This document shows positions 36,852-44,563 of a DNA stretch of 64,000 nt, in pieces. This stretch comes from Streptomyces sp. TBY4 (GTDB lineage Bacteria; Actinomycetota; Actinomycetes; Streptomycetales; Streptomycetaceae). The stretch is from positions 1 through 64,000 of the forward strand of contig NZ_JANAVF010000023.1 of assembly GCF_024213195.1 (NCBI RefSeq), given 5' to 3'. The first letter of the stretch is position 1; every line of letters begins with the position of its first letter. Under the pieces are notes generated by a model, which was given only the letters and a program-made list of their open reading frames with translations, had not been told where the DNA came from and made no database searches. Both the position numbers and the translations under genes were made by a program.

Positions 36852-38981
36852 TTACTCGCCCTTGGCCTTCGCGATGATCTCCTCAGCGACGTTCCGGGGA
36901 ACCTCGGCGTAGGAGTCGAACTGCATCGAGTAGCTGGCGCGACCCGAGGTCTTGCTGCGGAGGTCTCCGACGTAGCCGAACATCTCCGAGAGGGGCACGA
37001 GGCCCTTCACGAGGCGAGCACCGTGACGCTCCTCCATGGCCTGGATCTGGCCACGACGGGAGTTGATGTCACCGATGACGTCACCCATGGACTCCTCCGG
37101 CGTGGTGACCTCGACGGCCATCATCGGCTCGAGGAGCACGGGAGAAGCCTTGCGCGCGGCCTCCTTGAAGGCCTGCGAACCGGCGATCTTGAAGGCGAGC
37201 TCGGAGGAGTCGACCTCGTGGTAGCCACCGTCGAGAAGGATGACGCGGACGCCAGTCATCTCGTAGCCGGCGAGGATGCCGAACTTCATGGCTTCCTGCG
37301 CACCCGCGTCGACCGAGGGGATGTACTCCCTCGGGATGCGGCCACCGGTGACCTTGTTCACGAACTCGTACGCCGGACCGTCGGCCTCGAGGATCGGCTC
37401 GATCGCGATCTGCACCTTGGCGAACTGACCGGTACCACCGGTCTGCTTCTTGTGGGTGTAGTCGTGACGCTCCACCGTCTGGCGGATCGTCTCGCGGTAA
37501 GCGACCTGCGGCTTGCCGACGTTGGCCTCGACCTTGAACTCGCGCTTCATACGGTCGACCAGCACCTCGAGGTGCAGCTCGCCCATACCGCCGAGGATGG
37601 TCTGGCCGGTCTCTTCGTCCGAGTGAACGTGGAAGGAGGGGTCCTCCTCCGCGAGAGACTGGATGGCGACACCCAGCTTCTCCTGGTCACCCTTGGACTT
37701 GGGCTCGATGGCGACCTGGATGACCGGAGCCGGGAAGTCCATGGACTCCAGGATCACGGGTGCCTTGTCGTCACACAGCGTCTCACCGGTGGTGGTCTGC
37801 TTCAGGCCCATGACGGCGACGATGTCACCGGCGCCCACCGCTTCGATCTCTTCACGCTTGTTGGCGTGCATGCGGTAGATCTTGCCGATGCGCTCCTTCT
37901 TGCCCTTGACAGAGTTCAGCACCGAGGTGCCGGCCTCCAGGCGGCCCGAGTAAACCCGGACGAAGGTGAGCTTGCCGAGGTGCGGGTCGCGCATGATCTT
38001 GAACGCGAGCGCCGCGAGGGGCTCGTCGTCCGAGGGCTTGCGCTTCACGACGACCTCGGCGTCCTTGACGTCGTGGCCTTCGATGGCCTCGATGTCCAGG
38101 GGCGACGGGAGGTAGCGGACGACGGCGTCGAGCAGGGGCTGAACACCCTTGTTCTTGAACGCCGTGCCACAGAACACCGCGGTGACGGTGGCACCCTTGT
38201 CGCCCTTGGAGCCGATGATGATGCGACGCACAGCGGCGTGCAGCTGCTCGACGGTGGGCTCTTCGCCCTCGAGGAACAGCTCCATGATCTGGTCGTCGTT
38301 CTCGGCGACGGTCTCGACGAGCTTCGCACGCCACTCTTCAGCGGCTTCGGTGTGCGTGGCCGGGATGTCGACGATGTCGTACATCTCGCCCTTGGTCGCC
38401 TCGGCGGACCAGACGAACGCCTTCATGGTGACCAGGTCGACAACGCCCTGGAAGTCCATCTCGGCGCCGATGGGGAGCTGCATGACGATCGGAACCGCAC
38501 CGAGGCGGTCCTTGATCATCTCGACGCAGCGGTGGAACTCGGCGCCGGTGCGGTCGAGCTTGTTGACGAAGCAGATACGCGGAACGCCGTAGCGGTCCGC
38601 CTGACGCCAAACGGTCTCGGACTGCGGCTCGACGCCGGCCACACCGTCGAACACGGTGACGGCGCCGTCGAGGACGCGGAGCGAACGCTCCACCTCGACG
38701 GTGAAGTCGACGTGACCCGGGGTGTCGATGATGTTGATGGTGTGGTCAACATCTTCGAGCGGCCAGTGGCAGGTGGTAGCGGCAGACGTGATGGTGATAC
38801 CACGCTCCTGCTCCTGCTCCATCCAGTCCATCGTGGCGGCGCCGTCGTGGACCTCACCGATCTTGTACGACACACCGGTGTAGAACAGGATGCGCTCGGT
38901 GGTGGTCGTCTTGCCCGCGTCGATGTGGGCCATGATGCCGATGTTGCGCACCTTGGCCAGGTCAAGCGAAGTGGTAGCCAT
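36852..38981 (-). CDS. fusA: elongation factor G
   Basis: 709 residues. G domain with AHIDAGKTTTTERIL, DTPGHVDFTVEVERSL and NKLDR; domains II-V follow, ending FDSYAEVPRNVAEEIIAKAK. It catalyses ribosomal translocation. It is 39 bases after rpsG. Confidence 0.98.
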   Translation of the reverse strand: MATTSLDLAKVRNIGIMAHIDAGKTTTTERILFYTGVSYKIGEVHDGAATMDWMEQEQERGITITSAATTCHWPLEDVDHTINIIDTPGHVDFTVEVERSLRVLDGAVTVFDGVAGVEPQSETVWRQADRYGVPRICFVNKLDRTGAEFHRCVEMIKDRLGAVPIVMQLPIGAEMDFQGVVDLVTMKAFVWSAEATKGEMYDIVDIPATHTEAAEEWRAKLVETVAENDDQIMELFLEGEEPTVEQLHAAVRRIIIGSKGDKGATVTAVFCGTAFKNKGVQPLLDAVVRYLPSPLDIEAIEGHDVKDAEVVVKRKPSDDEPLAALAFKIMRDPHLGKLTFVRVYSGRLEAGTSVLNSVKGKKERIGKIYRMHANKREEIEAVGAGDIVAVMGLKQTTTGETLCDDKAPVILESMDFPAPVIQVAIEPKSKGDQEKLGVAIQSLAEEDPSFHVHSDEETGQTILGGMGELHLEVLVDRMKREFKVEANVGKPQVAYRETIRQTVERHDYTHKKQTGGTGQFAKVQIAIEPILEADGPAYEFVNKVTGGRIPREYIPSVDAGAQEAMKFGILAGYEMTGVRVILLDGGYHEVDSSELAFKIAGSQAFKEAARKASPVLLEPMMAVEVTTPEESMGDVIGDINSRRGQIQAMEERHGARLVKGLVPLSEMFGYVGDLRSKTSGRASYSMQFDSYAEVPRNVAEEIIAKAKGE

Positions 38982-39020
38982 ATCGGCTCAGTCTTCTCTC
39001 GGTCTCGATGTGGGTTCGGA

Positions 39021-39491
39021 CTACCAGCGGTAGTGCGCGAAGGCCTTGTTGGACTCGGCCATCTTGTGCGTGTCCTCGCGCTTCTTGACAGCAGCGCCAA
39101 GACCGTTGGAGGCGTCGAGCAGCTCGTTCATGAGGCGCTCGGTCATCGTCTTCTCGCGGCGGGCGCGGGAGTAACCCACGAGCCAGCGCAGCGCGAGGGT
39201 CGACTGACGGCCCGGCTTGACCTCGATCGGCACCTGGTAGGTGGCGCCACCGACGCGGCGGGACTTGACCTCGAGGGACGGCTTGACGTTCTCGAGCGCG
39301 CGCTTCAGCGTGATGACCGGGTCGTTGCCGGTCTTCTCGCGGAGGCCTTCCATGGCGCCGTAAACGATGCGCTCGGCGGTGGAGCGCTTGCCGTTCAGGA
39401 GGATCTTGTTGATGAGCGACGTCACCAGAGGAGATGCGTAGACCGGGTCGATGATGACCGGGCGCTTCGGGGCGGGGCCCTTACGAGGCAT
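39021..39491 (-). CDS. rpsG: 30S ribosomal protein S7
   Basis: 156 residues, starting MPRKGPAPKRPVIIDPVYAS, with VTSLINKILLNGKRSTAERI and the end DTHKMAESNKAFAHYRW. It binds the 3' major domain of 16S rRNA. It starts three bases after the rpsL stop. Confidence 0.98.
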   Translation of the reverse strand: MPRKGPAPKRPVIIDPVYASPLVTSLINKILLNGKRSTAERIVYGAMEGLREKTGNDPVITLKRALENVKPSLEVKSRRVGGATYQVPIEVKPGRQSTLALRWLVGYSRARREKTMTERLMNELLDASNGLGAAVKKREDTHKMAESNKAFAHYRW

Positions 39492-39494
39492 TTT

Positions 39495-39866
39495 TTACTT
39501 CTCCTTCTTGGCGCCGTAGCGGCTGCGGGCCTGCTTGCGGTTCTTGACAGCCTGGGTGTCAAGCGCACCGCGGATGATCTTGTAACGAACACCCGGCAGG
39601 TCCTTCACACGGCCACCACGCACGAGCACGATGGAGTGCTCCTGCAGGTTGTGTCCCTCACCCGGAATGTAAGCGGTGACCTCGATGCCAGAGGTCAGAC
39701 GCACACGCGCGACCTTACGCAGCGCCGAGTTCGGCTTCTTCGGGGTGGTCGTGAACACTCGCGTGCAGACGCCGCGACGCTGGGGCGAAGCCTCAAGCGC
39801 GGGGGTCTTTGTCTTCTCGACCTTGTCCTGCCGGCCCTTACGGACCAGCTGCTGGATCGTAGGCAC
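39495..39866 (-). CDS. rpsL: 30S ribosomal protein S12
   Basis: 123 residues from GTG at 39866 (PTIQQLVRKGRQDKVEKTK), preceded by GGAGAAGTA. The decoding-site loops TTPKKPNSALRKVARVRL and GGRVKDLPGVRYKI carry the wild-type lysines whose mutation gives streptomycin resistance. It is the first gene of the str operon. Confidence 0.98.
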   Translation of the reverse strand: MPTIQQLVRKGRQDKVEKTKTPALEASPQRRGVCTRVFTTTPKKPNSALRKVARVRLTSGIEVTAYIPGEGHNLQEHSIVLVRGGRVKDLPGVRYKIIRGALDTQAVKNRKQARSRYGAKKEK

Positions 39867-40351
39867 TACTTCTCCGGTTTCTGTGTGCCGTGTAGTGAAG
39901 CTAACCTGGAACATTTGCCGACCCACGCGGTCGGGTGTGTCGGATCCGGCGGAGCTCCACGCAAGCGCGGAGACGCATGAATCGCGGTGGCCGATACGGC
40001 TCAAGTGCGGTTGATGGACACGCACAGGAGCCCAGGCACACCCCAGGCACAAGGTCTGAGCGTACCCACCGCATCCACTCCGGTCAAAACAAAAGCCCCG
40101 GTCCCGGGAGCCCGAAGGACCCTCCGGCCAGTCGCCACAAGGCCGAGGCCGGGATGCGGTCCCTCCGACGTGCGGACGTGGTGCGGGTGTGCTAAGCGGA
40201 GGGCGCCGTCCGCCCCGGCCGGGGGCTTCCAGTGGGGAGCGCGGGCGGGTTCCGGGGGTGTGGCCGGGGTGGCGGTCAGGGTGCGGGCGGGGCAGTCGGC
40301 GCGGGCGTGGCCGGCGGCGTTCCCGCGGTCACGCGCGCGGAGTCCCCGCGG
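39867..40351 (-). other. 485-base gap upstream of rpsL
   Basis: No supported gene. The rpsL promoter and leader must be here. The visible items are the 25-base element shared with the rpsJ leader (39918-39942) and a direct repeat CCCGCGGTCA just after the XRE gene stop (about 40322-40331 and 40345-40354). A long plus-strand frame through the region has no ribosome-binding site and is not coding. Confidence 0.5.
39918..39942 (-). promoter_or_regulatory. 25-base element shared by the S10 and str operon leaders, copy 2
   Basis: CCGACCCACGCGGTCGGG followed by TGTGTCG, 51 bases before the rpsL start, differing from the rpsJ copy at one position. The same 6-bp hairpin can form. Confidence 0.65.
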
Positions 40352-40822
40352 TCAGTCCCGTGCGGTCCGGCGGCCTTCGGCGGGCGGCTCGGGGGCGGCG
40401 GCCGGGGCCGCGCCGGCCTCCTCGTCCTCCGCGGGCTCCAGGAACTGGCTCACCACCTTGACGAACACCGCGCGGCGCTCCTCCGGCACCCCGAGCCAGC
40501 GCGCGAAGTCCTCGATGGCGGGCCGCTGCCCGCCGGCCGGCAGCGGGAGCGGCGCCAGCGGGAGCTCCTCCGGGCTCACCCGGCCGGAGCGGATCAGCAT
40601 GTCCCGCACGGAGACCCCGAGGAACGGAGCCATGCGCCGCATCGTTTCGAGGTCGGGCATGCTCTGCCGCTGCAGCAGCCGGGTCACCGCGGCGCGGTGC
40701 ACGCCGGCCTCGTCGGCGATCCGGGACTTGCCTCCGCCGCGGGGGCTGTCGATGTCGTAGCCGCGCTGCCGCATCAGGTCTTCGACCCAGGCCGCGAACG
40801 CGTCCAATTCGCGAGTGCTCAT
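40352..40822 (-). CDS. XRE-family helix-turn-helix regulator of the tail module (probable)
   Basis: 156 residues. A helix-turn-helix spans about residues 30-75: KSRIADEAGVHRAAVTRLLQ is the recognition pair and SMPDLETMRRMAPFLGVSV the supporting helices. The C-terminal third is Pro/Ala/Glu-rich. It is divergent from the WhiB-like operon and is the only dedicated repressor-type gene beside the tail module. Its promoter (-10 TAGGGT at 40855-40860) overlaps a nested inverted repeat, suggesting autoregulation. It lacks a LexA-type cleavage domain. Role inferred from position. Confidence 0.8.
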   Translation of the reverse strand: MSTRELDAFAAWVEDLMRQRGYDIDSPRGGGKSRIADEAGVHRAAVTRLLQRQSMPDLETMRRMAPFLGVSVRDMLIRSGRVSPEELPLAPLPLPAGGQRPAIEDFARWLGVPEERRAVFVKVVSQFLEPAEDEEAGAAPAAAPEPPAEGRRTARD

Positions 40823-40839
40823 GTGTCGCTCCTCAGTCC

Positions 40840-40860
40840 ACCCATGGGTAGCTCACCCTA
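40840..40860 (-). promoter_or_regulatory. XRE promoter with overlapping inverted repeats
   Basis: ACCCATGGGT (40840-40849) is a 10-base palindrome, and GGGT-AGCTC-ACCC (40846-40858) is a second overlapping inverted repeat. On the minus strand TAGGGT at 40855-40860 is a good Streptomyces -10 box. The arrangement fits an operator over the start of the XRE gene. Confidence 0.5.
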
Positions 40861-40925
40861 GCGTGCTTGCGCGCACAGAATCAGACCTTACACAGGGCAT
40901 ACGACATCCCCTCACAACATTCTTA

Positions 40926-40955
40926 ATTGCGCGCCCGCGCGCAACGTGTCAGAGT
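40926..40955 (+). promoter_or_regulatory. promoter-like inverted-repeat element, copy A
   Basis: TTGCGCGCCCGCGCGCAA (40927-40944) is a perfect 8-2-8 inverted repeat. TTGCGC can serve as -35 and, 17 bases on, CAGAGT (40950-40955) as -10. A close copy stands at 42425-42454 before the tail operon. A half-copy TTGCGCGC also occurs at 40867-40874. Confidence 0.6.
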
Positions 40956-41039
40956 GGCGGCCACGATCCGCCTGCCACCCGGCACCCGGCACCCGGCACG
41001 CGCCCCGTCGCCGCCCAGCTCCTCAGTCATGGAGTCGCC

Positions 41040-41360
41040 ATGCCCTTCCGCACCCCGCCGCCCCGCCCCCGCGCAGTCCCGTGGCAGTCCGCCGCCGCCT
41101 GCGCCGGCCTTCCCCCGGCCGTGGTCTTCGCCCGCCGGGCCAAGGACGCCGCGCCCGCGCTGCGCGCCTGCGCCGCCTGCCCGGTCCGCACCGAGTGCGA
41201 GGAGGCCGTCGCCCCGGTCGAGAGCCGGTTCGACGGGGTCTGCGGCGGCCGGCTGTGGCGCAACGGCAGGCCGCGGACCGGGTACGGGACCGCAGCCGTG
41301 CCCGCAGCATCTGCCTCTGTTCGCCCCGCCGCCCTCCAGTTCTCCGGGAGCCCCTCGTGA
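41040..41360 (+). CDS. WhiB-like iron-sulphur regulator (phage type)
   Basis: 106 residues from ATG at 41040, behind GGAGTCGCC. The four Wbl cysteines are present: Cys21, then C-X2-C-X5-C at 44, 47 and 53 (ACAACPVRTECEEAV). They would hold a 4Fe-4S cluster. The GVWGG-type turn is GVCGG (66-70), with Trp replaced by Cys, and basic residues follow (RLWRNGRPR) as in the DNA-binding tail. Wbl proteins bind the primary sigma factor and also occur in actinophages. First gene of a three-gene operon joined by GTGA overlaps. A switch for the tail genes is inferred. Confidence 0.8.
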   Translation: MPFRTPPPRPRAVPWQSAAACAGLPPAVVFARRAKDAAPALRACAACPVRTECEEAVAPVESRFDGVCGGRLWRNGRPRTGYGTAAVPAASASVRPAALQFSGSPS

Positions 41361-42067
41361 CCGACCGCGCCGCCGGCGACAGCGCCCTCTGGATCGCCGC
41401 CCTGATCCGCCAGTTCCCGGAGCTCTCGCGCGAGCTGGTGCCCGGCCGCTCCGGCCCCTTCGACTCGCGGCCCCCGGCACCGCCCCGCCCCGCGGCCGAT
41501 GCCCGGATGCGCGAGGAGAAGGCGGAGGCCCTCCAGCTCCAGCAGCGCCACGGGCTGGCCGTGCCCGGTTACGGCGCCGCCCCCGTCCGCCTGCACGTCT
41601 CCGACACGATCCGCGACATCACCGACGGCGTGGTCGAACTGGAGGAGGCGGCCTGCGCCCGGCTGGGGGTACCCCGCCCGCGCGCCGCCGGCGTACCCGT
41701 GCGGCTGCGCCGCATCGCCGCGCTGCTGGAGGAGATCGGGGAGCACCCCGTACTGGCCCGGCACGTACGGGACGAGCTGCGCCGGATGGCCCGGCGCTGT
41801 GCCCGGGCCCTCGGGGACACCGAGCAGGTGGTGCGGGTGGCCGGCCGGTGCCCGTGGTGCGACTCCGTGTCCCTGCGCGCCTTCCCCGACCGGCGTGCGG
41901 TGCTGTGCGTGAACCCCGGCTGCCGCTGCACCGACGAGGAGTGCGGCTGCCGCGACGACCCCGCCTACCGCCACCTGTGGCCCGAGGGCGGGTGGGCCGT
42001 GCTGGCCGCCGCCACGGGCTGCCGTACGGACGAACTCGACGCCGCGATGGAAGGCACCGCCCCGTGA
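41357..42067 (+). CDS. Cys-rich, zinc-ribbon-like protein of unknown function
   Basis: 236 residues from GTG at 41357, overlapping the wbl stop. The middle is helical and charged. The C-terminal part has seven cysteines in a metal-binding pattern: CPWC at 165-168, then C184, C189, C191, C196 and C198. Family not recognised. Position between two probable DNA-binding proteins suggests a regulatory or nucleic-acid-contacting role, but nothing more can be said. Confidence 0.75.
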   Translation: MTDRAAGDSALWIAALIRQFPELSRELVPGRSGPFDSRPPAPPRPAADARMREEKAEALQLQQRHGLAVPGYGAAPVRLHVSDTIRDITDGVVELEEAACARLGVPRPRAAGVPVRLRRIAALLEEIGEHPVLARHVRDELRRMARRCARALGDTEQVVRVAGRCPWCDSVSLRAFPDRRAVLCVNPGCRCTDEECGCRDDPAYRHLWPEGGWAVLAAATGCRTDELDAAMEGTAP

Positions 42068-42276
42068 CCCCCTCCTCCCCCTCCCCGCTGCCCGCGCTGG
42101 TCCCGGGCCCGCTGGCCGCCCGGGAGGCGGGGGTCGCCCCCGCCACGATCCGCAAGTGGGTCCAGCTCGGGCGGCTCGCGGCGGCGGGGCGGGCCGGTCG
42201 GGCGCAGCTGTTCCGGCTGGAGGACGTGTTCGCCGCCGAGCGCGCCGCCAGCCGCCGGCCCGCCCCACCCGCATAG
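42064..42276 (+). CDS. small helix-turn-helix protein, MerR/excisionase-like
   Basis: 70 residues from GTG at 42064, overlapping the previous stop (GTGA). REAGVAPATIRKWVQLGRL and LFRLEDVFAAERA form the winged-helix arrangement of MerR N-termini, AlpA or excisionase proteins. There is no integrase nearby, so a regulatory rather than excisive role is more likely. Last gene of the operon; a hairpin terminator follows. Confidence 0.75.
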   Translation: MTPSSPSPLPALVPGPLAAREAGVAPATIRKWVQLGRLAAAGRAGRAQLFRLEDVFAAERAASRRPAPPA

Positions 42277-42294
42277 CCCTGCCCTGCGCCACCC

Positions 42295-42340
42295 GCGCCG
42301 GTGCCCGGCCTCCCTCACGGGGGGGGGTGGGCACCGGCGC
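42295..42340 (+). terminator. terminator after the WhiB-like operon
   Basis: GCGCCGGTGCCC (42295-42306) pairs perfectly with 42329-42340 and is followed by TTTCGCG. The loop contains a run of nine G. Confidence 0.8.
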
Positions 42341-42424
42341 TTTCGCGTGCCGTCGACCGCGAGTTCCAGGGCCTCCGGCTTCCCCCCCCGGAGCCCCATG
42401 GATTTCGCAGAGATCGTCGTTTTA

Positions 42425-42454
42425 GTTGCGCGCGCGCACGCACCATGTCACAGT
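42425..42454 (+). promoter_or_regulatory. promoter-like inverted-repeat element, copy B
   Basis: GTTGCGCGCGCGCACGCAC followed by CATGTCACAGT matches copy A in most positions, including TTGCGC and the -10-like CACAGT with a 17-base spacer. It is placed 140 bases before the first tail gene. Confidence 0.6.
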
Positions 42455-42594
42455 TGGTGCAGCGGCAGAGCTGCGCCCCACGGCGGGAACGCCGGGCGTC
42501 CGGCCTCCGCTCCGCGTCGGGCGGTGTCCGCCCCCGCCCCCCGTCCGGGCACCGCCCGACCGCCCCTTCCGCCATCAGCCCGAGGTGAATCGTC

Positions 42595-43002
42595 GTGACC
42601 ACTCCCCCGAGTGCCTTCCCCGACGTCGAGGCCCTGGTCGTCGACGTCCTCCAAGCCGATCCCGCCCTGTCCACCGCCGTCGTCGCCGTCAGCCCGCCCG
42701 CCGGATTCGACGGCACCCAGCGGGCCGTCCTGGTCAACCGGCGCGGCGGCGCCTGGACCGGCGACCTGCACGTGGACATCCCGCTGATCGAGTTCGAGGT
42801 GTACGGGCCCACCAAGGCCGCCGCGCACACGCTGGCCAACGCCGCCCGGCGGGCCCTGCTCGCCGCGCTCGGCAGGACGTACGGCTCGAACACCTTCACC
42901 GACGTCGTCGAGCAGGACGGGCCGCGCTGGCTCCCGGACTACCTCTACCGGGGCGCCAACCGCTACGTCTGCGTCATCGAGGTGTCCCTCAGCGTCTTCT
43001 GA
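42595..43002 (+). CDS. tail terminator/completion-like protein
   Basis: 135 residues from GTG at 42595, behind GAGGTGAATC. The pattern of a small alpha/beta protein with FPDVEALVVDVLQADPAL, VEVSL-type final strand (YVCVIEVSLSVF) and the mid-strand LHVDIPLIEFEVYGPTKAAA fits siphophage tail terminators (DUF3168-like, gpU-like). It is immediately before the major tail protein, the usual place. Assignment rests on size, position and pattern. Confidence 0.65.
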   Translation: MTTPPSAFPDVEALVVDVLQADPALSTAVVAVSPPAGFDGTQRAVLVNRRGGAWTGDLHVDIPLIEFEVYGPTKAAAHTLANAARRALLAALGRTYGSNTFTDVVEQDGPRWLPDYLYRGANRYVCVIEVSLSVF

Positions 43003-43047
43003 CGCACCCGCCGGCGGACGCACCCCGCGCCCCGGCGCCCACTGACG

Positions 43048-43073
43048 AGGCCCTGCCGTCCGGCGGGGCCTTT
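43048..43073 (+). terminator. attenuator-like hairpin before the major tail gene
   Basis: AGGCCC/GGGCCT and GCCG/CGGC pair around one T-G wobble and are followed by TTTG. It lies between the terminator-like gene and the major tail gene. Confidence 0.55.
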
Positions 43074-43140
43074 GCCGTACCCGGACCCGGGCACACCGGC
43101 CTTCCGGAGCGGCAGACCTCTATATAGGGAGAGCATCACC

Positions 43141-43743
43141 ATGGCAGGAAACTCCTCCGAGATCCGGGTGGCCGGCAGCGGCCGCATCTTCGTCGCGGCC
43201 GCCGGTACGGCGCTGCCGACGGCCTTCACCGGCAAGCCGGACACCGACTGGGGCGCCAGCTGGAAGGACCTCGGCTTCACCACGGCCGACGGCGTCACCT
43301 TCGCCAAGAAGGACAAGCTGGAGCCGGTCGACTCGTGGCAGGCCGTCAGCCCCGTCCACTTCACCTACTCGGACCGGGACCTGAGCCTGAAGTTCGCGCT
43401 GCTCCAGTTCAACGAGCTGACGCTGCCGTTCTTCATGGGCGGCGGCGCGGTGACCGACGAGGCCACCCCCTCCAACGGCATCTACCGCTACGACATCGCG
43501 GACTCCCCGAAGTCCGACGCCCGCGCCCTCGGCCTGGAGTTCAGCGACACCAAGGCCTCCGACGGCTCGGTGGTGACGTACCGCTTCTACATCCCGCGCG
43601 GCCAGGTCACCGCCTCCGACGACATCAAGCTGGCCCGCAAGTCGGCCTCCACCCTGGGCATCACCTTCACCGCCCTGGCCGCGGGCGACGACAAGCCGCT
43701 GGCGAGCTTCGTCATGAAGGACGGCGCGTACTCCGCGGTCTGA
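43141..43743 (+). CDS. major tail protein (tail tube)
   Basis: 200 residues from ATG at 43141, with GGGAGA before it and TATATA further upstream. The sequence is rich in beta-strand with EIRVAGSGRIFVAAAGTALP at the start, the polymer-loop region WQAVSPVHFTYSDRDLSLKF and a final TLGITFTAL strand. This is characteristic of siphophage/gpV-like tube subunits. It is followed by a strong hairpin and then the tail chaperones. No contractile sheath gene accompanies it. Confidence 0.82.
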   Translation: MAGNSSEIRVAGSGRIFVAAAGTALPTAFTGKPDTDWGASWKDLGFTTADGVTFAKKDKLEPVDSWQAVSPVHFTYSDRDLSLKFALLQFNELTLPFFMGGGAVTDEATPSNGIYRYDIADSPKSDARALGLEFSDTKASDGSVVTYRFYIPRGQVTASDDIKLARKSASTLGITFTALAAGDDKPLASFVMKDGAYSAV

Positions 43744-43756
43744 TCCACCCCCTGAC

Positions 43757-43790
43757 GGGGGCGGGACGACCTTCGGGCCGCCCCGCCCCC
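43757..43790 (+). terminator. hairpin after the major tail gene
   Basis: GGGGGCGGG pairs with CCCGCCCCC. It lies 14 bases after the stop and would lower transcription of downstream genes relative to the tube subunit. Confidence 0.6.
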
Positions 43791-43850
43791 GCACCTTCCG
43801 GGTTCCGAATTCCCCGTTCCCCGTTCCCCTTCCAGAGGAGACCCATCACC

Positions 43851-44141
43851 ATGGCCGGATTCGACGTCAACGCGGCACGCGCCCAGCGCCTGGAGGCGCT
43901 CGGCCGCTCCTGGTCCTTCGACCTGGACGGCGAGACCTTCACCCTTCCCACCGAGCTCGGCCGCGGCACCGCCAAGGCGCTGCGAAAGCTCGACGACAAC
44001 GACGTGGACGGTCTCCTCGGTCTCCTGATGGGCCAGGAGCAGTTCGAACGGTTCGAACGCCACGACGTCACGATGCAGGACATCGCCGCCGTACTGGAGG
44101 CGTACGGCAAGGAGACCGGGCTCGGCCTGGGGGAAGGCTGA
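43851..44141 (+). CDS. tail assembly chaperone, short form (gpG-like)
   Basis: 96 residues from ATG at 43851, behind AGAGGAGACC. FDVNAARAQRLEALGRSWSF opens it, DLDGETFTLPTELGRGTA follows, and AVLEAYGKETGLGLGEG ends it. This is the usual composition of the first tail chaperone. Near its end the zero-frame codons CTG GGG GAA form a slippery G GGG GAA at 44129-44135, eight bases before the TGA. The -1 frame then stays open to 44557. Confidence 0.82.
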   Translation: MAGFDVNAARAQRLEALGRSWSFDLDGETFTLPTELGRGTAKALRKLDDNDVDGLLGLLMGQEQFERFERHDVTMQDIAAVLEAYGKETGLGLGEG

Positions 44142-44557
44142 GCCTCGTCGAGTTCGTCGACGAACACGCCGAGGCCCTGGAAGCGGACCTGCTCCGCTAC
44201 TACAGCACCGACCTGCTGGACTGGCACCGCGGCGAGCTCTCCTCCCGCCGGCTCCAGGTCCTGCTCAAGCACCTGCCGCGGGACAGCTCCGTCAACCGGG
44301 AGCTGTTCGGCGAGGCCGCCGACTGGTCGGTGACCGATCACCTGCTGGCGGCGACCGTGGACCACCTGGCGGCCGCCAACTGGATGTTCGCCTGTGTCAA
44401 CGCGGCCGAGGACGGGGACGCCCCGGACGCCCCGGAGCCGGTGCCGCGCCCGGACGGGAAGCCGTACGCCGATCCGGCCGGGCCTGCGGAGCCCGCCGAT
44501 GCCGACTCCGGGGGCATCGGGCTCAGCCCGGAGCGGCTCGTCGGCTTCTTCGGCTGA
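44132..44557 (+). CDS. tail assembly chaperone C-terminal extension, made by -1 frameshift (gpGT-like)
   Basis: 141 codons open in the -1 frame with no ATG or GTG near the left end; the first is a GTG at 44330, mid-domain. It encodes SLVEFVDEHAEALEADLLRY, then LLKHLPRDSSVNRELFGEA, an actinophage gpT-type region, and an acidic Pro-rich end. With the upstream 94 residues this would give a fusion of about 235 residues. The fusion chaperones the tape measure during tube assembly. Frameshifting is inferred from frame, slippery site and lack of start. Confidence 0.75.
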   Translation, partial: GRLSLVEFVDEHAEALEADLLRYYSTDLLDWHRGELSSRRLQVLLKHLPRDSSVNRELFGEAADWSVTDHLLAATVDHLAAANWMFACVNAAEDGDAPDAPEPVPRPDGKPYADPAGPAEPADADSGGIGLSPERLVGFFG

Positions 44558-44563
44558 GGCGGG

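Larger units (their letters stand above)
42277..42594 (+). other. 318-base gap between regulator operon and tail operon
   Basis: No gene. It holds a terminator (42295-42340) and the second copy of the promoter-like inverted repeat (42425-42454), so it is a boundary between two transcription units. Confidence 0.7.

Noticed and set aside
36837..39980. 1047-codon plus-strand open frame opposite fusA, rpsG and rpsL
   Set aside because: Every segment is the mirror of a well-identified minus-strand gene; composition is Leu/Val/Asp/Gly/Arg shadow type.
42064..42276. Excisionase role for the small HTH protein
   Set aside because: There is no integrase or att site in the window, so a regulatory role is more economical.
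44040..44062. Possible second SOS-like box, GTTCGAACGGTTCGAAC
   Set aside because: It lacks the GAAC-N4-GTTC spacing and lies within the chaperone coding sequence (QFERFER).
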